DNA from: Capniomyces stellatus
Taxonomy: Eukaryota > Kickxellomycota > Harpellomycetes > Harpellales > Legeriomycetaceae
Assembly (NCBI GenBank): GCA_001661515.1
Contig: LUVW01000012.1
Location: 455,302-519,301 of the forward strand
DNA length: 64,000 nt
Direction: 5' to 3'
This document shows positions 10,836 to 22,041 of this stretch, one piece after another (the first letter of the stretch is position 1; each line of letters opens with the position of its first letter). A program made the position numbers and the translations under genes. Below the pieces are notes generated by a model. The model was given only the letters and a program-made list of their open reading frames with translations, was not told where the DNA came from and did no database searches.

Positions 10836-13076
10836 ATGTCGGGGTTGAACTTTGAAAACTTGAGCTACAAAGTGAAAACTAGTGGTAAAAAGAAGGGCGA
10901 ATACAAAACAATATTCACTAACGTCAGTGGCCAAGTGCAGAATGGAGAGTTGCTCGCCATAATTGGTGCATCCGGCAGCGGGAAAACATCGCTGCTGAAT
11001 ATATTATCGGGAAGGGTAAAGTCGGGTGTTGTTGGAGGAAGTATAAAGTACAATGGGGAAAAGATCATTCAGCAGAAATACAAAAAAATCCTTGCCTATG
11101 TTGAGCAAGAAGACAGGTTGTTTCCAACACTGACGGTAAAAGAAACGCTAAACTACTCTGCAATGTTGTGTTTGCCAAGCAGCAAGTACACAATCGAAGA
11201 CAAAAAGACAAAGGTAAAAGAACTGATCACACAGATGCGGTTGGATAAAGCTAAGAATACTATCTTGGGTGATAACAAGATCCGAGGAGTTTCTGGCGGC
11301 GAGAAGCGGCGGACGTCTATCGGTGTCAAGCTGTTGAGCGAGCCCAAGATCACAATTCTTGACGAGCCAACGTCTGGCCTTGATAGCAACAGTGCCGAAC
11401 TGGTTGTGGAGCTAATACATGAGGTGTGCAAGTCACAAAATATCATTTCGATATGTACAATACATCAGCCCAGTGCAAAGTCGTTTAGCCTGTTTGACAA
11501 GGTCATCATTTTGGCTAGCGGTGGCCCCGTTTACTATGGCTGTGTTAAAGGTGCAATCCCATACTTTAAATCCTTTGGCTATATCTGTCCGCCTCACCTG
11601 AACCTGTGCGACTTTTTTATCAATCTCATCACAATTGACTACGAATCTGACGACTCTAGAGCCAGGAGCTTGGAACGCGTTGAAATGCTTATCAATGAAT
11701 GGAAAAAAAATCAAGGCCGTAGTGAAAAGAACAAAGATGCTATGGCCTTGGAGTACACCGGTAAAAATAACGTTCAAGTGGTTGAAGATTCTGGTTTACA
11801 TCCTGTTACCGCTGGAAAACATGGGTCCAGGGACTTGTCAGAACCACCAAAATCACCCAAACATCACACATATACGAGTACACATCCATCTCCGCAGCCA
11901 TCTCCGCAACCATCTTCAAGCCCAGACACAAGTCCAATTGTTAAAGATGACAGATTATCTGACCAAAACTATATACTCCCCGAATTTGACAGCATCCGCT
12001 CGCAAAACTATACTTTGACACTAGACATAAATGGCGTTAGCCGAGACGAACACGAAAGGCGTAGCTTAATGGATCCCAAAGCCACAAAAACCCCCAGTTT
12101 ACATCCAGCTGAGCATGTGGAATTGCCAAAAAACAATATATTGGTACATACTAGTGGCGACAACAGCACTAACCAAACTGAACCTACTACAAATATTTAT
12201 GGAAATGAGAATGAAAGTTGGTGCAATTCTTGGTTTTCTGAGCTCAAAATTCTTTCTCATAGAGCTTGGAAGCGCCACATTCGCGATCCTTCGGTAGTGT
12301 TATCGTATGTTGCTGCCTCGGTAGGAGCACTGATACTGATTGGCGCTACGTATGCCAACTCATCAACCAACAACACAAACATCCAAAACAGAGTTGGCCA
12401 GGTGTTTACCATGACTCTTTATCTCCTCTTTCTTGTAGCCTTGCCCCTTATTCTGATTTTGTACACCGAGCAGCAGGTTATGAAAATGGAGCGTTCCGAG
12501 GGTCTGTACAGAGTATCCACTTATCTATTCAGCATTATCGTTTCATACCTCCCGATTATACTAGTAACCAACTTCTTTGCCCTAACTGGGATATACTTTA
12601 TCACCCAGTTCCAATACGTAGCCACAAAGTACTTGATTTACATTGCGATATTCACATCTACAATGGTGTGCTCCTTTGGCTTTGCAATCGCCATTGTCGC
12701 AGTTTCCCCAAATTTTGAAACCGCCTCGCTTTCGGCACCACTAATCCTTTCGGTATTTGGAATCTATGGCGGCAATCTTATTAACCCAAACTCCATCTCG
12801 CCCATCATCTCCTGGATCAAATACATCTCCTACTTTTATTACACTTATGTGGCCATCCTGTTAAACGAAGCCAGCGGCCTGAACTTTGATTGCACAGACA
12901 AGTCCACTTCAGAAAACTGCTACCCAAATGGCGACGAAGCCCTCACTGCGTACGGACTTAACCAGCTGAAAATATGGCAATGTCTCGTTTTTAATATCAT
13001 CATTGCACTCGTTTTCTATACCCTGGCGTACTTGGGACTACGGTATAAGGTCAAGAACAAGTACATAACGATTTAG
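10836..13076 (+). CDS. ABCG/WHITE-type half ABC transporter, copy A
   Basis: Single exon, ATG at 10836, 746 aa. The N-terminal nucleotide-binding domain has Walker A GASGSGKT at residues 44-51, a Q-loop region (YVEQEDRLFPTLTVKETL) at 88-105, signature VSGGEKRR at 152-159, Walker B ITILDEPTSGLD at 172-183 and an H-loop in CTIHQPS. A C-terminal ABC2-type membrane domain starts after about residue 485. NBD first and TMD second is the reverse, half-size ABCG arrangement; such proteins work as dimers and export lipids, sterols or xenobiotics. A Ser/Pro/His-rich linker of about 170 residues (about 290-465, with PSPQPSPQP) separates the two domains and is much longer than in copy B. The paralogue at 28796-30712 aligns without gaps across NBD motifs at identical residue numbers and shares the C-terminal LRYKxKxKYIxI pattern. 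Confidence 0.93.
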   Translation: MSGLNFENLSYKVKTSGKKKGEYKTIFTNVSGQVQNGELLAIIGASGSGKTSLLNILSGRVKSGVVGGSIKYNGEKIIQQKYKKILAYVEQEDRLFPTLTVKETLNYSAMLCLPSSKYTIEDKKTKVKELITQMRLDKAKNTILGDNKIRGVSGGEKRRTSIGVKLLSEPKITILDEPTSGLDSNSAELVVELIHEVCKSQNIISICTIHQPSAKSFSLFDKVIILASGGPVYYGCVKGAIPYFKSFGYICPPHLNLCDFFINLITIDYESDDSRARSLERVEMLINEWKKNQGRSEKNKDAMALEYTGKNNVQVVEDSGLHPVTAGKHGSRDLSEPPKSPKHHTYTSTHPSPQPSPQPSSSPDTSPIVKDDRLSDQNYILPEFDSIRSQNYTLTLDINGVSRDEHERRSLMDPKATKTPSLHPAEHVELPKNNILVHTSGDNSTNQTEPTTNIYGNENESWCNSWFSELKILSHRAWKRHIRDPSVVLSYVAASVGALILIGATYANSSTNNTNIQNRVGQVFTMTLYLLFLVALPLILILYTEQQVMKMERSEGLYRVSTYLFSIIVSYLPIILVTNFFALTGIYFITQFQYVATKYLIYIAIFTSTMVCSFGFAIAIVAVSPNFETASLSAPLILSVFGIYGGNLINPNSISPIISWIKYISYFYYTYVAILLNEASGLNFDCTDKSTSENCYPNGDEALTAYGLNQLKIWQCLVFNIIIALVFYTLAYLGLRYKVKNKYITI

Positions 13077-13443
13077 CGTTGGTAATCGATGCTTATCATA
13101 AAGCATGTACAGCTGGTACTTTTTATTATTGTTGCTGGATCTACAACCGACTGTACCGCTCAAGCAGCCTTGATCAGAAGCATAATTAGGTTTTAATGTT
13201 AGACTTTTGCTTTTTTTTCACTATAATAATAAATCCTTTGTGTTAATTTAATTTTGAATTTGAATTTTTTTGCTTTTTTAAAAAAGAGAGTTGATGGTTC
13301 GATTAGCGTATAATTAAAGGATAGTACAGGCATATACATATTCGTCAAGTATAAGGAGAAGCTTTTACGCTTTCAAACTTGGTATATGTCAAACGGAGAT
13401 AAACAGAAAACCCAAGTAGTGTTGGTCTGAAGGTAACTCGCAC
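13077..13443. other. Convergent 3' intergenic region
   Basis: This separates the stop of the ABCG gene (+) from the stop of the UMA-UBA gene (-). It is AT-rich with AATAAA-like sequence near 13228 and a T run near 13210, suitable for polyadenylation of the ABCG transcript. No gene seen. Confidence 0.5.
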
Positions 13444-15485
13444 TCAGGAGTGATCAAGCAAGTAGTTTGTTGCCTTCTCAACATCGTAATCATACATTTC
13501 AAGAGCCAAAATAGATTGATCTTTGGAAAATCCCATCGATACCAAATCCTGAACCTGCTCCACTTCATCACTGCTAGAGTTCAGGTTGCCTGTAAAAGAA
13601 TCGGCAGTCCCGGCGTTGGAACCATAGTATCCAAACCCAGTGGAGTCCTGTCTTGATGGCGAGCTGGACACTGGCTCGTAGTCGTGCCTTGATATTTCAA
13701 ACGGTTTTGGGGGAATTGCTGGGCGGTTCTGGTTGTCATCAATAGCCAAACCACTGACCAGACTTGGGGAGTACGAGGAGTCGATTCTCATTAAATTGCC
13801 TTGTATTGGCTGTCTTTGCGGATTGCCGCTGTTTTGCTGCTGGTTGTCTGAGTAAAAAGGTGCGTTTTGGTGCGGGTCTTGAGCGCGAGGTCTGTTAGAT
13901 GGATGCTGTGGCGAGTGTGCTGGTGCCTGCACGCCTTGCTGGTTGCTTTGTGGCCTTTGGCTCTGAAGAACTGGCGAGCTGTACCCCGACGGCTTTGGGG
14001 GCACAAAGGGGACGCTGTGATTTTGCCTGTCCACAAAGCCAATCTCAGAGCTGTTGCTGTAGTAGTTGCTGCTCTGGTTGATGTTGGGCCTACTGCTGGC
14101 GTTGAGGCTGTTGTTTCGCAAATCTGGCAAGTTCTGCTGAAATCGTGGAGCCCCGTTTGCGCTGCTGTAGCCATAGACCTCTTGGTTGCTGGAGCCAAAG
14201 CTTTGTTGGTTCTCAGCGCTGTTTAGGATTTGACTATTTGAGTATCCTTGAGCTCTATTATCGATGTACGCGTTTTGATTTGGGCCGTCTGCTCTGCTAT
14301 GGCTGCTGGTATTGCCACCATCTTCACTGTAGCGCAATGAAGGCATCTGTTGTCCGTGAAGGCGGATTCTGTCAAAAGACCCTATTATTTCTGTTTGTAA
14401 AGAATAGTCCAGATTGTCCTGGTAGTCGTTCGCCGCATTGCTGTTATTATTGCTGTAATTGACCCTGTTTGGAATTGTTTGGCTGTGCTGAATTCGCTGA
14501 TTTACATATTGTGGCCTTTGGTCTAGGCGCACAGGCGAATCTGAGTGAACTCTACCGCCAGTTCTAACGTTACCCGAATGTCCTGCATTTTTTGCATTCT
14601 GGCTCCCCACTTGTGTGTAGCCATACTGAGCGTTGGGCTCAACCCTACTGTGGAATTTATGGCTATTGGTGGGGCTAGAGGAAGCTGCTGTTCGAGATTC
14701 ATCTAAATACATAAATTCCCTTAAGTATCAGTTCTTTTACAGGCTGCAGTATAAACCTAAATCTGCATCTCATCCCCCAGTTATACTTTCTCGATTTACT
14801 TTAATCTGTTTCTTCCAGTAGCCATACCATTACCCTAATTAAAAAATGAATTGAAACCACTCCCCCCCCTTTTTTTTCAAATTAAATTTACTTACTCTTA
14901 AATAATTGCGATATATTAGATTGGTTTTGTTTTCGGTTTTTGTCTCGAATGTACTCCATCATTGTAAGCTGCTGCTGCGCAAACTCCATCTTTTGAAGCT
15001 CTTCCTCCTGCTTGTGCGTTTCCTCCTCTTTAACTATCCGCGTTTCAAGCTCAAAGTTGTACCGTTGCTATAAAGTTTTTGAATTTTATTAGTTTGGGTT
15101 TCGTTTCACTCTTATATTTCCAATTATCGTCTTCCAATATCACTCTGTGCATGAGCGATGATCATTTCAAGCACACTTACAATTCCTGTTATCAGCTTGG
15201 TCTCGGATATATACTCTGCTGGCAAAGTAATCTAAATTATTTCGCAGAATAAACAATATTAGCAATAAGTCTAATTCAATGCACTCTTTAGCTCTTTTGT
15301 ACTTTATGAACGCAAAAACTGATTTGATAAACTATTTACTGCCCCAAAACCTGGATATGTATGTTTGATTCCTCTTATCCAAGAGTAGAGCTTTTGGTGG
15401 AAGAATTGTTGAGACTTACAGCTTTAGGGAACTCGATTGGAAGTTTGTATTCCATCTTGACTCCGCTCAAGTATGTATAAATCAT
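13444..15485 (-). CDS. UMA-like and UBA domain protein, candidate UBAP1-type ESCRT-I subunit
   Basis: Four exons on the minus strand: 15485-15420, 15231-15181, 15067-14896 and 14702-13444. All phases join cleanly (22 codons; 17 codons; 57 codons plus 1 base; remainder), giving 515 aa. Donors are GTAAGT and acceptors TAG. An in-frame TAA lies 27 bases before the ATG at 15485, so this start is firm. Residues 1-50 (MIYTYLSGVK, then KLPIEFPKA, LPAEY and QRYNFELE) resemble the UMA domain by which UBAP1 and MVB12 proteins bind the ESCRT-I core. A Glu/Gln-rich coiled-coil segment follows to about residue 90, then a long Ser/Asn/Gln/Pro-rich disordered region, and finally a UBA domain at about 472-513 with the hallmark SMGF and ATNYLLDHS. 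The expected role is ubiquitin-cargo sorting at endosomes. The UBA call is strong; the UMA and UBAP1 assignment is inference from recalled family pattern. Confidence 0.7.
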
Positions 15486-17609
15486 TTTTTTAAAAATTCT
15501 TCTCGGCCGTTACCGCTAATTCTACCAAGAATAAATCTCAAGCAATCTCTCAAAGCTGCGTCTATTCTAGTATCGCACTATTCACTTTTGCTCCTTCAGC
15601 GAATATCTCGAATTTCTAATTGTGAAAAAAGCAAAACAAACAAAACTATATTTGCGCCCTATCTTAACCCTTTAAACTGTACAAACTTGATTGTGTGTAT
15701 GTTTGTGCGTGTGTGTGCTCTTTTTTGTAGTGTAATTCAATCTGGTGATTTTCTATTTCGATTACTGATTCTATATCACCCTTAAAGAAATCTGGCTTTA
15801 AATTGAACAGACGATTACAAGTAGAGTTTTAAGCGTTATTGCTTGACGTTTCAGTCATTAGTCACAAAAACTTTAAATCTGTTGAGAAAAAAAACCTCCT
15901 TAGCGGCCCAATAGAAACTCATTCAAGAAATACAGTCAATATTTATTGTGGTGTTAAATTTATGGCCCAATAGTTATTCAGATTTTAGAATTGGTTTAGA
16001 CCAATTGTTGATTGCTAAGTCTGGACAGTAAGGAAATAAAATGAATGTGGTCTATTCTAGCAAAGCCAGACTTGTCGAACTTTGAGCATTAAAATACAGA
16101 CCATTGTACTCTACATGCACCAAGCTGTCAGATAATGCTGTCAATTAATGCTGTGATTCGGCCACACAGTGCAAATTGGTGTGCTTTCAAGGGTTGCTGC
16201 GATTAGCCCAAGTACAGCGGCTGTTTGTTGTGGACTCAGACTGGCGGTGTGTGTCAGTAATATGTAAATGGCTGGAGGCCAAATTTGATAAATTCACGTC
16301 AAGCTATTTGCTTGCTACTTTGTAGGCGGATGGACAGGTCTGTGCTAAGATCTGCGCATTTTCTACTTTAGATGGGACGGTGTTTCTTCAATTGGCACAA
16401 ATCGTAGATATTTATAAGTCCGTGAGCGTTTACCAATCACCGTCACTTGATTCGGCAGAGCAATTGGGCAAATTGTTGATTTTTTTTTTAAAGATGAATA
16501 AACTATTAACGTTCACACTAATAAATTTCAATTAAAAGAAAATAAAAAATATGAAACAGGCAAGTTCGAATCCAAACCAAAGCGGAAAAAAGCCAAGAAC
16601 GAAAATAAATAAAAAAGAGGTGCATTTTGCTTTTTCGAGATGTTTTCTAGCACCAGATGAGAAAAACAAACCAATGGGGTAAATAAATGAACCTCTAAAT
16701 TATTGGAATTGAGTTCACGCACAATCACGTGTTTGCGTGGTTGGCATCTAAGAACAAAAAACTAATAAGTGATATTCTAAATAGTGTTCAGAAAAAGTCA
16801 GATTAATCTCACAATGAGTTAATTTCAGTAATAAAAAAAAATATGCGAGCACTGGAAATAGCCAGTTTTGTGCGAATTGGCTGATGGATCATCAGGTGAA
16901 ATGAGGTTGGGTTTAACATGTTCACTTTTTTACTATTATCATATGTTGTTTTTTAATCGAGCTGGAATAGTTTTGCTAAACAGAGTATTAAAGCCTTATA
17001 AGCATACCGAGACCGTTTAAATCAACGTGCAACCTGTTCAAAAATTTTGTGCAAAATACATTTACATTACAATCTCTTGGTATTCGGATAAGCCAACATT
17101 AAAAAAATTGGCGATTTCGCTAAAATAAAAAACCCCACACCCTGATTTAAAAACCAAGCCCAAAGTAAAGATAAATATATTTAAAGTTGGAATTTAGCTA
17201 TCTTGCGCAGTTAAATCAAAGACAAATAAAAAACCGTGAAAGCCAAGAGATTGACTAACTAAGAAGATCTATATTATTTAAAAAACAGAGATGATCATTT
17301 AGCATTACGTGATTTAATGAAAAATTTGAACAATTCAAGATTAAAGATCCTACCAATTACTAGTTGTTTCTCAAACTGAGGTTTTGTAATGTTGAAACTC
17401 CTTTGCAAAAATAACCAAAATCCAAAAAATAAAATTAATTTCAATAAAAGTAAAAACGCAGAAAATGGTATAAAACAGCACCAAAGTCCACGAATATGTA
17501 CAAAAGTATCAAAGTTCAACTTTTAAACATAAACCATTATCTTTATTTTAGATAGATAGAATTCCCTAACTCAAAAAAAACAGCAACCCAGAGTTCAAAT
17601 AAACACAGG
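15486..17609. other. 2.1-kb intergenic region, no gene seen
   Basis: This is the divergent promoter region between the UMA-UBA gene (-) and RING gene A (+). It is AT-rich with many short A and T runs. A GTTCGAATCC string near 16563 resembles a tRNA B box, but no cloverleaf or A box precedes it. Open frames are below 75 codons and low-complexity. I see nothing else that can be supported. Confidence 0.5.
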
Positions 17610-18119
17610 ATGTATTTAAATATTGTAGTAGATCAAGGCCAAGAGCTGCTGAAAAGACAGTATTACAGTGGTCCACCTACATTTTTCATTATAGTAATAG
17701 TATTAATTGGATCGATATTTTTAATATTTACTTTGTTCGGGTGTATTCACGCATGCGGCAGAGCACAAATCCAGCCAATGACGGTGATGGCTCCGTACCC
17801 ACATAATGCTCATATGATGCAGCAGTATCCAGTAACACAGCAAGTAGGTCGAGCCCCTCGAGATCTGTTGAATTTGCAGCAATTGAACACATTTCCAATT
17901 GTACTGCACAATTCTGTCAAAGGCAAGGATTGCCAAGACATGGATACGTTTGAGAACATTTGCGTGATTTGTGCCAACATTGTTCATAGAGAAACGCCGA
18001 TTAGAAAGATTCCTTGCAGACATAACTTCCACTTGAGTTGTTTAGACGAGTATTTGATGCACACATCCAAGCACTGCCCTATTTGTAGGCTGGATCTAAA
18101 ATACTCTGCAGCTCGGTAA
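17610..18119 (+). CDS. Small membrane-anchored RING-H2 protein, copy A
   Basis: Single exon, 169 aa. One hydrophobic membrane segment at about residues 24-47 (FFIIVIVLIGSIFLIFTLFG) is followed by a Gln/Pro/Met-rich linker and a C-terminal RING-H2 domain. The eight zinc ligands are all present: C118, C121, C136, H138, H141, C144, C156 and C159, with spacing C-x2-C-x14-C-x-H-x2-H-x2-C-x11-C-x2-C. Pro157 after C156 is typical of E2-binding RINGs. The architecture fits a membrane-bound E3 ubiquitin ligase of the ATL/RNF type in an endomembrane compartment. A paralogue with an altered RING lies at 44990-45433; both carry the motif FPIV about 20 residues before the RING. Confidence 0.85.
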   Translation: MYLNIVVDQGQELLKRQYYSGPPTFFIIVIVLIGSIFLIFTLFGCIHACGRAQIQPMTVMAPYPHNAHMMQQYPVTQQVGRAPRDLLNLQQLNTFPIVLHNSVKGKDCQDMDTFENICVICANIVHRETPIRKIPCRHNFHLSCLDEYLMHTSKHCPICRLDLKYSAAR

Positions 18120-18521
18120 CCAGAACACCAAGCCCAACCCCCAAATTACAATTGTAATTGTAGTTTTAGATTTAGTTTTAGATTTAGTTTTAGATTTAGA
18201 TTTAGATTTAGTTTTAGTTTTAATCTAGTCTAGATGTGTATTTGTAGCCACTATTAACAGTGTAAACGTTGAAGAATTAAATCTTTCAATACGTTTAGTA
18301 ATTGATGTTTTTTTAAATAAAGGTTCGATTCACTTGAAAAAGAAGAGAAGAGGTGATGAAAAAAAAAGAAAGAAAAAAGTCAAAATCTGATTTGTCAAAA
18401 AAATAACTTTCTTGTTCGTATTCTAGTATGATAAGCTCAAATACAGGTACGGTTTGAATGGGTTTAAGCTGAACCAGATCGACTTCAATAATGGAAATAT
18501 ATAGCGAGTCAAATAGGAGGT
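18120..18521. other. Convergent 3' intergenic region with TTTAG repeat
   Basis: This lies between the RING A stop and the SMP3 stop. From about 18160 to 18226 it is an imperfect array of TTTAGA, TTTAGT and TTTTAG units; poly-A tracts follow near 18359-18378. No gene seen. Confidence 0.6.
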
Positions 18522-21500
18522 CTAATCTCTGCTGGATAAAGAGTACAGACTCAAACTAGACTTACTAAACCCTGAGCTAAGGTACATTCCAATGCTGTCA
18601 AATTCGACATGTGGCCAAAATGAATCCAGGAAAACGAAATCAAAGTCGTTCTTTGCAACTTGGCTGCTGCTGGTGGAACCGGTCACTTTGTCATTTTGCG
18701 CTTTGAAGTAGCTGGGATCGTATATTTCTGGAAACAAAACCAATGTTCTAGGCAAAAGTAAGATAAATAAAGCAATTTGCAGTGTAGTGAACGTGAGTAC
18801 CCACATAAATAAAAATAGATAAACAAATGAATATATATTTGTAAATTTGGATACAAACCAACCTTTCGTATCGAGTGCTGCTCATTTTTTTAAAGGGAAG
18901 GTCGTGTGTGTGGTTGGACTTGCTCAGCTTTGGCTTTGCACAATCCAGCAGGGATTTTCTTATTTGGCTGATGTTCATGCCAGCAGAGTCAAGGATTTCG
19001 GTTGTAAATTCGCCTAAATCAAGCCAACCACAGTTAGCGCTAATACTTGTTGGTTTGAGGTTGACTTTTAAAAACAATGGCATAATAAAGCGTGGAGTTA
19101 CCTTCATCTTCTTTCAGCGGCAGTGTCATTAGATGAAGTGGGGGCATCAGAGTGTAGATGCACCAGATTTTGGTCACAAACTTCAATTCCGAATTCTGCT
19201 CGTTTTGATGCAGCTTGTCATTGGTAGGTGCCAAGTACACACTTGTGCCAATTTCAAGTTTATCAAGCCCGAACTTGTTTATGTGGCTTGAATCTAGACG
19301 GCCATACCTCTTTTCAATGTGAAATAGCGATGGGACCAAACCCGACTCGTGCACTCCTCCGTATATAATAGCAAGTGTAATGTTGCTCAACGCCCATAAA
19401 AGCTAAATAAACACACGAAATGTCCAGATTGGTTTGAGTAACTAATAAAATAATAAACAATAACTCCGTACATGTGTATATAAAGCCAATATTGGTCAGA
19501 ATTGGCAACATCCAGTCAAGCCAATTAAACCCAACTTACCCACCAATGCTTTCTGATCCTGAAATTGTATGTAGATAGAAACACAAACATCCCACTGATC
19601 ATTGGAAGTAGGAACCGCATTTCCTTATGAGCAACCGCAGACAACAGCAGCAACCCTGAAATAGCAGATGCCAGGCCAGCTATATCGCCAATAACAAAAC
19701 CAAATATTTTTATTCAGCACTTTATAATCAGCAGCAGCATTGTTAATTTTTTTAAAAGAAATGAAAAGAAAAAGAAAACACCAGGCTAATCAAATATCCC
19801 TCCTTTCACTGCTATTCTTCATATAATTTCCAACAAATTGAGTGTGATAAATAATTACTTTGTGCAGTGTAAACTCCGTGCTGATAAGTACTTGGCTTCG
19901 TTTTACCGCCAACACTGGTTGATTGTGTTCTTTTGACAAGATCTTTGACTGAGTCGTAAATCACAATCAACATTGGTCCAAATAGCATTGGGAAGTTTAC
20001 CAGAACGTGCAGGTAAATGGGATGGATTCCATGTAGTTTCAGATTTTCAAGCTTTGAGTTGTACATGATATTGTTTATTATAGTTATCGAGGATTTCAAG
20101 TCGGTCTATTCCATTAAATCAGAAATAAAGCAAGCAGTTTAGTCTCAATTAATACTGTATGACTTCAGCTGGTTAGTTGTTAACAAACAAAGCAACAGTA
20201 TCAATGTACAATGCGTGGTTGGTGTTGTAAAACTTGCCACAAAACTCCCGTTAGTCAGACTGATTCTTTGGTAGTAGAATAGATCAACCAGTACAATGCA
20301 TGAAACAGTAGCAGTAGCATACATTCCAGCTACAAACAGCGCCTTTGCAGCCCTCCTAAAGACAATAGCAGTATCGTCAGTGTTTTTGTTTTCCACTGAA
20401 GTGTTGGAATCCAGTTTAATTGAAAACCGCAATTCCAACCCGAGTTAAAAAATGGAGAAATAGTAAAGGTAAATAAAACTGAAACAGAAAAAGAAACAGA
20501 AAAAGAAAAATAGAACCACGTTTACCATTTGGACAGTTTAATGTTTAAAACTAAAAAACATATCGCCATTGGAAATGCAAAGAGCATAAATGTTATACGG
20601 GTAAACATTCCTAGTCCAAAAACAATCCCAAAATTTCTGGAAATCAAGTTACTGTTGAATGCATGGCCAAGTACTTTGGAAACTGCTTTGTGTTTTTGGC
20701 CTGCCCTTGAGTTGCCTTTTACCGCTGATTTCTAAAGTGGTGCGTTTGCAAAATAAAAATATAAATAAAAATAAAAATAATCAAAAGCAAGTCAAACAAG
20801 CACAGTGATTGCAAAATGGACAGCTTGAGATTACCTCCAATTTGTGGTTCTCGTCGTCCATAACACTATTAGCTTCGTTTAGCCCGCTTTCAAGTCTCGA
20901 TAGCGTGTAGAGCGACAACAACACAAGTAAAGACTCGAGATGATTTGAAAAAGGGCGGGTGTGGAATACCAGCGTAGAAAAACACGAGGCCAGCATTATC
21001 ATCAACTTCCACTTTTTGGATGATCCCGTTTTTAGGTTTACCATCAGTTTGTAGAACACCAAATCTATCAGCAGCATATTGTAGCATATATGGGATTGCT
21101 TTGTAGATTCAATACTGTTAACATTTAATTGATACTTTTCTTACCATATACCAGCGATATCAAAAGACTGTGTACTCGTACAGCAATAAATATTATTTGG
21201 CCCAGGGTCAGGTCTAGTTACAAAGAAAAAAGAAATATTAGTTGGGTGCAAACATTAATTACAATTTGTTAAAGCGCTACAACTGATATTTGATTAGGCG
21301 TGGGAGATGTGAGTGTTTGAACTAGTTGTGGCTGGTGAAAAAATAATAATAGTACTGGTGGTGAAATTGTTGTATATCCGTTAACATACGAGTCACTAAA
21401 TTACCCAAGCTTTTTATAAAGTCGGCAGCAAACAGAAATCCACCAAACACATTGTAGGATTGTAAATACCCTAGTATGGAAAATCCTGACAGAGTGCTGT

Positions 21501-22041
21501 TGTCAGGAAATAAAAGTTTTTGGTATAACTGTGATACGAGTTTGATGAAATATATCGGAATACCGGCAGAAATGTATCTATAACACCATTGCAAAAAAAG
21601 AAAAAAAATCAACAAAAAAAAAAAACAAGAGCCAAAGTTACATCAAACTCGAGTTTCCATGCCAAATCAGTATTCTTTTTGAGCTACAGTACTCATAAAA
21701 AAGTCTAAATTGGACTCTTACATTGGCAAAATTGAGCGGCAAGGGTAAATTGGATCGAATTCCCAGGACTTTTTGACCTTGATACCCAGAAAATCGCCTA
21801 TCACCCAGTACAAACATATCGTATCAATCAAAAGGCTGTATTATTTTATAAAAAGCAAAGTATGCTTATAAAGTGCTCAGGGAGTATTGAATGTACATTG
21901 TATTTAGTCATTCTTACCAGCCATTATCTCAGGACCTTGGAAAAACTCGTCTGGATGAATATATGAGTTGCTAAAAGCAAAGTACACTCTTACCAGCAAA
22001 AGCAGGCAATATAAACTTTTCTCTTTATAATTACTAGCCAT
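18522..22041 (-). CDS. SMP3: GPI mannosyltransferase 4 (SMP3/PIGZ family)
   Basis: Multi-exon minus-strand gene. Exons I could phase: 22041-21918, 21797-21722, 21577-21390, 21213 to about 21145, about 21100-20835, 20731-20526, 20355 to about 20248, 20105-19859, 19679-19540, 19402-19102, 19013 to about 18896, and 18747-18522. Only the junction near 21.10-21.15 kb and the donors near 20.25 and 18.89 kb remain unsure. The product is an ER multipass mannosyltransferase that adds the fourth mannose to GPI anchor precursors. Family marks visible: N-terminal [14 protein letters not shown] in luminal loop 1 (the Asp is catalytic in the GT22 family), [14 protein letters not shown], the SMP3-type [31 protein letters not shown]...HGIHPIYLH...NFPMLFGP, and [10 protein letters not shown]. 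These cover the whole family length in the right order. Unusually intron-rich compared with the neighbouring transporters. Confidence 0.9.

Noticed and set aside
16555..16580. Possible tRNA gene (GTTCGAATCC, B-box-like)
   Set aside because: No matching A box, acceptor stem or anticodon arm in the preceding 80 bases.
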